NCBI RefSeq assembly: GCF_036965045.1
Contig: NZ_JBALOV010000026.1
Span: 1 to 64,000 of the forward strand
Reading direction: 5' to 3'
Length of the DNA stretch: 64,000 nucleotides
From: Ferdinandcohnia sp036965045
GTDB lineage: Bacteria > Bacillota > Bacilli > Bacillales > Bacillaceae_L
Below the pieces are notes generated by a model. It made no database searches and had not been told where the DNA came from. It saw nothing but the letters and a program-made list of their open reading frames with translations. Positions 58,202 to 64,000 of the stretch are shown here, one piece after another. The first letter of the stretch is position 1, and the number at the start of each line of letters is the position of its first letter. The position numbers and the translations under genes are program-made.

Positions 58202-59611
58202 TTATAGATTGCCTAACCGATAGATAGCATGAGCATAGATAGCGGTTGCCTTTAACAAGTCATCAATTTCGATGTATTCGTTTTTTTGGTGAGCCGTCAT
58301 TGGTTTTCCTGGAAATACGGCCCCAAAAGCGACCCCATTTTTCATAAAACGTGCATATGTAGCACCACCAGTTGTTAAAAGTGTAGGCTCTTCACCGGTT
58401 TCTGTTTCATATACTTCCTGAAGCGCCTTAACCAATGGTGAATCTTTCGCAACATGATGTGGTTCCTTTGAAGCAAGGGAAGTAATTTTAAAGGAATAGG
58501 ATTCGACTGTTTTTGTTAATTTTTCAATAGTTGCCTCATAATTCGTCTCAACCGGGCAACGAATATTTAAGTGAATCTCAGCAATTTCATCCTTCTCAAA
58601 TTTAAAAATTCCAGCATTCACTGTAAGTGAGCCGGTAATCTCATCCGAAAACTCAATCCCTAACCCTTCACCTTTGAACTGGTTATAGAGCGTTTCGTAT
58701 ATGAATTGGATATAATGATTGGCGCTAGCTTCAAATGAATATTGCTGTAGGAACGAAGCTAAAAGTAAGGCAGCGTTCACCCCTTTATGAGGCTCCATCC
58801 CATGAGCGGAAGTTCCGACTATCTTCAGCATGGTTTGGTCTCCGTCTTGTGAATAGGAATAGGCCACTCCTTTTTCCTTACAGTATTTCAAAAAGCTTGG
58901 AACGAGTGTAGCGTCTTGACCGATAATGTTAGCCTCAGCCACATCTGGCACCATATTCCCTTTTTCACCAGACATAAAAGAAAGAAGTGAGAAATCTCCC
59001 TTATCGTCACTTGATACATTCTGAAGTCCTAGCTTAACATTGATTTGTCCTTTTTCAGCATGAATGATTGGAAAATCGGCATCAGGTGCAAAGCCAGCTA
59101 AAGGAGCTTTTTCAACTTCAACATATTTTTTCATGCAGCTCATGCCACTTTCTTCATCAGTGCCAAAAATCATACGAATATTGTGTTTTAATGGAAGACC
59201 GAGCTCTTTCACAATTTTGAGTCCATAATAAGCTGCTATTGTTGGGCCTTTATCATCAATGGCTCCTCTTGCATATAATTTTCCATCACGAATCGTTGGT
59301 TCAAATGGGGGCGTTGTCCAATCACCCGTTGCTGGAACAACATCCAAGTGACAAAGGATACCAATGTAATCATCGGCCTTAGCAGGGCTATATTCTGCAT
59401 AACCTACCATACCATCAATATTTGTAGTTTGAAATCCAGCAAACTCAGTAATCGAAAGCATGGTTTCCAACGCCTCACCAATTTTATCACCCATCGGACG
59501 ATTTTTTGTTTGGCTGTTAAGATCCTTCACACTTTCGATGCGTAAAATGGTTTGTAAATCGCGTAGTAAATCATCTTTTCGCTTCAATACTTCATCATAA
59601 AAATTCATCAT
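58202..59611 (-). CDS. pepV: Dipeptidase PepV
   Basis: This 469-residue M20 metallopeptidase cleaves dipeptides and some N-acyl amino acids in the cytosol. ILCHLDVVPATGDW (first zinc His/Asp) and the bridging DDKGP, then GTDEESGM with the catalytic Glu pair are in place; a late TTGGATYARFMKN holds the substrate site. The first or second of two ATGs (59611/59608) is used after GAGGTGAC. Confidence 0.93.
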   Translation of the reverse strand: MMNFYDEVLKRKDDLLRDLQTILRIESVKDLNSQTKNRPMGDKIGEALETMLSITEFAGFQTTNIDGMVGYAEYSPAKADDYIGILCHLDVVPATGDWTTPPFEPTIRDGKLYARGAIDDKGPTIAAYYGLKIVKELGLPLKHNIRMIFGTDEESGMSCMKKYVEVEKAPLAGFAPDADFPIIHAEKGQINVKLGLQNVSSDDKGDFSLLSFMSGEKGNMVPDVAEANIIGQDATLVPSFLKYCKEKGVAYSYSQDGDQTMLKIVGTSAHGMEPHKGVNAALLLASFLQQYSFEASANHYIQFIYETLYNQFKGEGLGIEFSDEITGSLTVNAGIFKFEKDEIAEIHLNIRCPVETNYEATIEKLTKTVESYSFKITSLASKEPHHVAKDSPLVKALQEVYETETGEEPTLLTTGGATYARFMKNGVAFGAVFPGKPMTAHQKNEYIEIDDLLKATAIYAHAIYRLGNL

Positions 59612-59644
59612 GTCACCTCAAACAGATTCATTATTTACATTATA

Positions 59645-59686
59645 TACTAAAAAACACCATCCTTTACATACTAGGGATGGTGTTGT
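59645..59686 (-). terminator. Terminator of the TauE/SafE gene
   Basis: On the minus strand AACACCATCC and GGATGGTGTT form a 10-bp stem followed by T residues. Confidence 0.88.
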
Positions 59687-60558
59687 TATCCAACTTCTTT
59701 TTCCTTGAAACGAATTTTCAAAGTATGAAGTAAGAAATGTGAAAGCATATATAAGCAGTAGGTAAATAGAATGAGTAAACCGACAAAATCTAAATGGAAA
59801 AGCTTAAATAAGAGACTCACTCCGGTTGCGATATAGAGCCCAGCTAAAAACATGCGAACTTGTTTATCCTCATATACATTCGTAACCCTTGCACCAAGCT
59901 GACCGCCAACAAGGGCACCTACAATCAGGCTTCCGATAACTCCATAATCAAGTTCAACGGTTGATGCGTAGGTTGCAAAACCAGCCACAACAATCATGAA
60001 TACACTAAGCAAGCTTGTACCAACCGCATATTTTGGTTGAAACGCAAGCACGCCCATTAACAATGGAACAATTATAAAGCCACCGCCTACTCCTAATACC
60101 GTTGAAATAAAGCCGGCGAATAATCCGATTAATACAATTTTTACATAACCATATTTTGATTTCCTAGCTGATTGCTCCTTACCAGGAGATTTGCTTAATA
60201 ATATTGAAATTGAAAAATATAAGGTAAGTGCTAAATACATCAATGGAATGACGGTGTTTTCCAGTTGATATTTTCCAAGAAAAATAACAAATGGGTGTGC
60301 TAGCTGTGTGGCTACAATCCCACTTATTCCAATAATAATGGATGTCTCCCATTTAATATGCTTTAGTCGAAGATGTGCTCCTACTCCGGAAAGGGAGGTA
60401 GCAACTGTATATAATAAGCTTGTCGCAATTGCGATCACTGGAGAAAAGCCCATTAGGATTAAGGTTGGTGTAAGAATAAACCCTCCGCCAATTCCAAAAA
60501 AGCCGGACATTACTCCAATACCAAGACCTAATATGACGTAAATAAGTAAGTCCTGCAA
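59686..60558 (-). CDS. TauE/SafE family membrane permease
   Basis: This 290-residue protein has eight to nine membrane segments and two copies of the family motif: GFFGIGGGFILTP at the N terminus and STVLGVGGGFIIVPLL near the middle. TauE/SafE proteins export sulfite or sulfonates. AAAGGAG lies seven bases before the TTG at 60558; the GTG at 60582 is less likely because it precedes that site. Substrate not fixed by context. Confidence 0.85.
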   Translation of the reverse strand: MQDLLIYVILGLGIGVMSGFFGIGGGFILTPTLILMGFSPVIAIATSLLYTVATSLSGVGAHLRLKHIKWETSIIIGISGIVATQLAHPFVIFLGKYQLENTVIPLMYLALTLYFSISILLSKSPGKEQSARKSKYGYVKIVLIGLFAGFISTVLGVGGGFIIVPLLMGVLAFQPKYAVGTSLLSVFMIVVAGFATYASTVELDYGVIGSLIVGALVGGQLGARVTNVYEDKQVRMFLAGLYIATGVSLLFKLFHLDFVGLLILFTYCLYMLSHFLLHTLKIRFKEKEVG

Positions 60559-60644
60559 TGGCAAACTCCTTTCCTTATTCACTTCTATCTTCTAAGTATA
60601 CATGAAAATAACATTTCCCGCATGTGTACCAGTCCTAAGCTAAA

Positions 60645-61556
60645 TTAGACCGGCAGATTTTCAAAAATGGGTGGGACATCTAAGAAAGGTGCCTCACATA
60701 TGATTTTTTCATTTGTGAACGGATGTTCCAAACTTATTTGCGCTGCATGTAGGGCCTGTCGCGGAAAAATAGGTTGTCCACCATATATGCTATCTCCTGC
60801 AAGTGGGTGGCCAAGATGGCTCATATGTACACGGATTTGATGAGTTCTACCTGTTAAAAGTTCAAGCTCTACTAAGGACAATTTTTTATTAGAAAACGTT
60901 TGAAGAACCTTAAATTTGGTAATTGCTTTTTGCCCTGTTGGTGACACTCTTCTGCGAGTTGGATGATGACGATCTCGACCAATGGCGGCCTCGATTGTTC
61001 CTTTTTTTTGTTTGATGATTCCGTGCACTAAGGCAAGATAGGTTCGTTTGATTTCCCGATTTTCAAGCCGACGATCTAAAATCGCTGAAGCTAGTTTGTG
61101 CTTAGCAAAAATAACTGCCCCGGTTGTATCGTGATCAAGGCGATGAATATGACGCACCTTTGTTTGAACACCGTTGGCTTGAAAGTGATAGGCTACCGCA
61201 TTAGCAAGTGTACCAAGCTGGCCTTCTTCGTTGGGATGCGTGTCCATTCCAGAAGGTTTGTTGGCGATTAGAAGATGGTCATCCTCGAATAAAATTTGTA
61301 ACTCTGGTACATAATCTGGCTCGACACCAAAATCCTCCTCGATAAAAAGCCGGACTTGCAGTTTGTCATTGTGCATGAGTGACGTGGTCCATGGTTTATT
61401 TTCACCTTTAAGCTTAACGCCTTTTTCCATCCGCAAATGATGAAGCATTTGCTTCGGCACAGTCCAGACCTTCTTTAGCACATCCTCAATTGTCATACCT
61501 TCCCAGTCTTTAGGAATCGACACCTCAAACCATTCGCCAAAACGTTTCGTTAACAT
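60645..61556 (-). CDS. yhcT: RluA family pseudouridine synthase (YhcT)
   Basis: This 303-residue enzyme isomerises uridine to pseudouridine in rRNA or tRNA. The catalytic Asp is in HRLDHDTTG; ILFEDDHLLIANKPSG and GRTHQIRVHMSHLGHPLAGD are further motifs. It lies next to a yhcU homologue, as in B. subtilis, which supports YhcT over the RluD-type YlyB. GAGG precedes the ATG at 61556. Target base unknown. Confidence 0.92.
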   Translation of the reverse strand: MLTKRFGEWFEVSIPKDWEGMTIEDVLKKVWTVPKQMLHHLRMEKGVKLKGENKPWTTSLMHNDKLQVRLFIEEDFGVEPDYVPELQILFEDDHLLIANKPSGMDTHPNEEGQLGTLANAVAYHFQANGVQTKVRHIHRLDHDTTGAVIFAKHKLASAILDRRLENREIKRTYLALVHGIIKQKKGTIEAAIGRDRHHPTRRRVSPTGQKAITKFKVLQTFSNKKLSLVELELLTGRTHQIRVHMSHLGHPLAGDSIYGGQPIFPRQALHAAQISLEHPFTNEKIICEAPFLDVPPIFENLPV

Positions 61557-61719
61557 ATGATAACCTCATTTTTAAAATTTTGTAAAGATGAACCCGTTGA
61601 ATAACAATTTGAATAAATAGAGTGAATTCCTCTGTACAAATTGTCTTGTTAAAAAGTATATCCAATCCACGAAATGAAAGAAAGAGAAAGGTGGATATTA
61701 AGGAAAGACTTACCGTACC
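61557..61719. other. Region between yhcT and element B
   Basis: This 163-bp AT-rich DNA has no ORF or clear promoter. It should hold the yhcT promoter. Confidence 0.35.
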
Positions 61720-62001
61720 AAAAACAAAGAATCCTATGTTATTCTAATCTTAACTTTATTCACCGTTCATCTACTTTTTCTATAAGTTGGGATGAATGTA
61801 ATCGTCTATTATTCAGTACGGATTCAATCCTTGACTGAATAAAGGTAAAGCCTCCGGCGGATGCCACGATTTTTCAAAGGAAATTTTTCGAGCACAAGAA
61901 GATCAAAGACTAAGAACGCCACTTCCTGTGGCAACGTCTTTGTGACCCACTTCGTGTGGGCCTAAAAAAATCGGGCGCAAATACGCCAAGGCGCATTTGA
62001 T
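61720..62001 (-). repeat. Structured 285-nt element, copy B (inverted)
   Basis: Read on the minus strand it repeats copy A: AAATGCGCC/GGCGTATTT, CCCAC/GTGGG, GCCAC/GTGGC inside CAAAGAC/GTCTTTG, a long-range helix CGATTTTT with AAAAATCG (plus coordinates 61966-61973 and 61867-61874), a GGATT/AATCC hairpin and a terminal TTTGTTTTT. It ends 30 bases before the yhcU start, so it points away from that gene. Confidence 0.85.
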
Positions 62002-62031
62002 AATAATGGAGATAAAAGGGTGGGTTTTACA

Positions 62032-62433
62032 TTGAAAATTGTAGTAGCATCAACTCCGGAGCAAGAACTTCACATTACGGAGCTAATCGATTACATGTAT
62101 TCTTCCATCTTTCCAATCTATTTCGAAGATGAGTATATTGGGAAACTAGAAGAATGGAATGTGTTAGCGCCAAAAGAGGAAGACGTCTACTATAATCGAA
62201 CATTGGATAAGGCTTTTAAAGTCATCTCAAGTCTACAAGCGATTATTGCAGTCCTAGAAACAATTCAAGAAGAGGGCTACCAGGAATGCCATGGGGAAAT
62301 TTTTGCCAGGAATGTACAAATTTTAAATGATTATGGTTATTTGTTTCCTTTTACCATTGAGGAATTTCAACGTGTGAACAACCCGGAAGTATTAAGTAAA
62401 TATGCAAAGCCTGCGAATCAATATTTGGCTTAA
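62032..62433 (+). CDS. yhcU: YhcU (DUF5365) family protein
   Basis: This 133-residue soluble acidic protein matches YhcU of B. subtilis, function unknown. It contains FPIYFEDEYIGKLEEWNVL and AVLETIQEEGYQECHGEIF. The TTG at 62032 follows GGGTGG; the GTG at 62020 overlaps that site. Gene order yhcT-yhcU is conserved with B. subtilis though divergent here. Confidence 0.82.
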   Translation: MKIVVASTPEQELHITELIDYMYSSIFPIYFEDEYIGKLEEWNVLAPKEEDVYYNRTLDKAFKVISSLQAIIAVLETIQEEGYQECHGEIFARNVQILNDYGYLFPFTIEEFQRVNNPEVLSKYAKPANQYLA

Positions 62434-62468
62434 TACATAAGGTAGTCGTTGCCTTAACGTACAAACAT

Positions 62469-62502
62469 CCCTGCTCAATCATTCGAGCAGGGATTTCCTT
62501 TT
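62469..62502. terminator. Terminator between yhcU and the thioredoxin-like gene
   Basis: TCCCTGCTC and GAGCAGGGA form a 9-bp stem. T residues follow on the plus strand. Confidence 0.82.
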
Positions 62503-62980
62503 ATTTGGAACTTGCCATTGCACTTTCGAACCATGTTTTAAATTCATTATGGTCCTCGTGGTATCCAACAAGACGTGAAACTTCCTCACCATTTTCAAAG
62601 TGAATTAAAGTTGGTGTATATTCGATACCATAATCTTTCCAGCCTTCTTCAAACTCTAGAAGATTGTATTTCTTTAAATCAAGTCCCATTTCATCAACCA
62701 TTGGAACGATGACTGGCGTTGTATTTTGACAGTGTGAACATGTTGGACTGTAAAAATAGACAGTCATACTTTCACCATTTTTTAGCTTAGTTTCTAATTC
62801 GTCAGGTAATATTTGATTTCCATAGTTTGGGTCGTCTAGCTGGGCAAGTGTCGCTGGATCTAATTTATCTTTACCGTACGGATTCCCTTCTGCTTTTTGC
62901 TTGTTTTGAGTAGTTGATACATAGGCAAGCGCACCAAAGAGAACAACGATAATGGCTGTAAAAATAATAATCTTTTTCAA
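62501..62980 (-). CDS. Membrane-anchored thioredoxin-fold oxidoreductase
   Basis: This 159-residue protein has a membrane anchor (residues 4-22) and a thioredoxin fold outside the cell with active site CSHC (about residue 81) after VYFYSPT, and a cis-Pro in YTPTLIHF. It follows bdbC with two bases between the stop and TTG start, so the pair is BdbD-like: a disulfide introducer reoxidised by BdbC. AAGGGAAATAG precedes the TTG. Confidence 0.87.
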   Translation of the reverse strand: MKKIIIFTAIIVVLFGALAYVSTTQNKQKAEGNPYGKDKLDPATLAQLDDPNYGNQILPDELETKLKNGESMTVYFYSPTCSHCQNTTPVIVPMVDEMGLDLKKYNLLEFEEGWKDYGIEYTPTLIHFENGEEVSRLVGYHEDHNEFKTWFESAMASSK

Positions 62981-62982
62981 AT

Positions 62983-63423
62983 CTATTTCCCTTCTTTCAA
63001 CTTTTTTAATGTGATAAAGCTAGTTATCGCAATGATTGTAAAACCAATTAAGGCTAAAAAAGGAATCGTCACAAAGCCGAACCAGTTAATATACTGGCTT
63101 GTACAAGGCACAATTCCACAAGCAAGTGAATTCTCACCAACTGTAGGTACCTTTTGAACTAGATAATGGTAGATTGAAATGGAGCCACCCATTATAGATA
63201 GTATAAAAGTATAAAGTGCGATAGAGTAGTTCTTTTTAGCAATCCCAATACCCAAAATGATGACAAGAGGGTACATAAAAATTCGCTGGTACCAACATAG
63301 TTCACATGGTACGAATTTTTGGATTTCTGAAAAATAAAGACTGCCAAGAGTGGATATTAATGCGGCTGCAAAAGCAATAAATAAATAGGTCTCCAGCATT
63401 TTTTCTTTTGTTTTAGAATTCAT
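62983..63423 (-). CDS. bdbC: Thiol-disulfide oxidoreductase BdbC (DsbB family)
   Basis: This 146-residue protein has four membrane helices, the CELCWYQRI quinone-linked motif near residue 38 and a second Cys pair (ACGIVPC) in the outer loop, all hallmarks of DsbB/BdbC. It reoxidises its thioredoxin-fold partner using menaquinone. The ATG at 63423 follows GAGGG; the upstream ATG at 63435 overlaps that site. Confidence 0.93.
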   Translation of the reverse strand: MNSKTKEKMLETYLFIAFAAALISTLGSLYFSEIQKFVPCELCWYQRIFMYPLVIILGIGIAKKNYSIALYTFILSIMGGSISIYHYLVQKVPTVGENSLACGIVPCTSQYINWFGFVTIPFLALIGFTIIAITSFITLKKLKEGK

Positions 63424-63608
63424 CGAATCCCTCATTCCACATAAGTATACTCAAAATTATAGTATCACTACAGGAGATTGTAAAATGCAAAATCTTGATT
63501 TGAAGATATTTTTGTGAACAAAATGTGACAAAGTTAAGTGTAGAAAAATGGACTTTGCTGCGTAATTCCTTATAATAGGAGGTGGATTAGTAGGAAGGAG
63601 ATGATTTT

Positions 63609-64000
63609 TTGATAAAAGCAGTTATTTTTGATTTCGACGGGTTAATTTATGATACAGAAACGAATGAATACAATGTGCTAAATGAAATATTTCAAGAGCA
63701 TGGTTCCGAGCTTCCAATGTCTGTATGGGGCAAGGTCATTGGAACTCAAGCGGGATTCAATCCTTTCTCATTTTTAGAAGAACAAATTGGGAAAAGAGTA
63801 GACCATGAGTTACTCACCGAGCAAAGACATACTCGGTTTCAGGAACGTATGAAGAATGAGGGGGCACTGCCTGGAGTCGAAGAGTATCTATCGGCGGCAA
63901 AGAAGGCAGGCTTAAAAATAGGACTAGCATCAAGCTCCGATTATAAGTGGGTTTCCACTCATTTAAAAAATCTGTGCTTATTTGATTACTTTGAGTGCAT
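63609..64000 (+). CDS. yhcW: HAD superfamily phosphatase (YhcW-like), truncated by window end
   Basis: The first 130 residues of a HAD hydrolase are present: VIFDFDGLIYDTE (catalytic Asp pair), then GLASSSD (motif II). The length, motifs and location beside yhcT/yhcU match B. subtilis YhcW, a beta-phosphoglucomutase-like phosphatase. TTG start with GGAAGGAGATG upstream. The gene continues beyond the window. Confidence 0.85.
   Translation, partial: MIKAVIFDFDGLIYDTETNEYNVLNEIFQEHGSELPMSVWGKVIGTQAGFNPFSFLEEQIGKRVDHELLTEQRHTRFQERMKNEGALPGVEEYLSAAKKAGLKIGLASSSDYKWVSTHLKNLCLFDYFEC

Overview
The window looks like a contig piece from an endospore-forming, low-GC Bacillaceae (a Bacillus or Neobacillus type organism). 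The evidence is strong AAGGAGG-type ribosome sites, frequent TTG and GTG starts, SAM-I and yybP-ykoY riboswitches, and spore genes (splAB, prkA, yhbH, a yjcZ-type peptide). It also has the yhcT, yhcU, yhcW gene order known from B. subtilis. It is a draft assembly, with N gaps at 32837-32978 and 54143-54175. No phage, insertion sequence with a transposase, or CRISPR array was seen.

Layout. 0-10.3 kb holds small catabolic and transport units: an MscS channel, a mannose-6-phosphate isomerase with a sodium/solute symporter behind an operator and cre-like site, a drug/metabolite transporter, a SAM-riboswitch unit (cyclase-family hydrolase and MetE-like enzyme), and an SDR with an NhaC-type antiporter. 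10.3-14.6 kb holds an ECF sigma factor with a ClpP, a pirin, and a DsbA-fold protein divergent from a TetR regulator. 14.8-20.4 kb holds a C45 hydrolase, guanine deaminase, flavin enzymes and small proteins. 20.5-24.4 kb is a UV-repair block: splAB and two tandem uvsE paralogues. 24.5-32.5 kb holds a macro-domain fusion with a VWA protein, a subtilase, and a SulP transporter with an ArsR. 33-41 kb has tRNA-Gly, queG, trmL, and the sporulation pair prkA and yhbH. 41.2-45.1 kb is one very large secreted pectate lyase/pectin methylesterase. 45.6-49.3 kb has speD, a manganese riboswitch unit with an FbpB-like peptide and a TerC-type exporter, and a TetR with its reductase target. 49.5-64 kb is mostly housekeeping: helD, tag, proC, panE, pepV, yhcT, yhcU, a BdbC-type thiol oxidase pair and a HAD phosphatase cut by the window end.

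Repeats stand out. At least twelve GGGACA...TGTCCC palindromes lie between genes in the first 25.4 kb and were not seen later. A 52-bp tandem array fills 35.06-35.43 kb and a roughly 20.5-bp array lies at 56.2 kb. A structured element of about 285 nt occurs twice in opposite orientation (39342-39629 and 61720-62001), with substitutions that keep its helices paired. That element and the macro/VWA pair are the best candidates for undescribed biology here.
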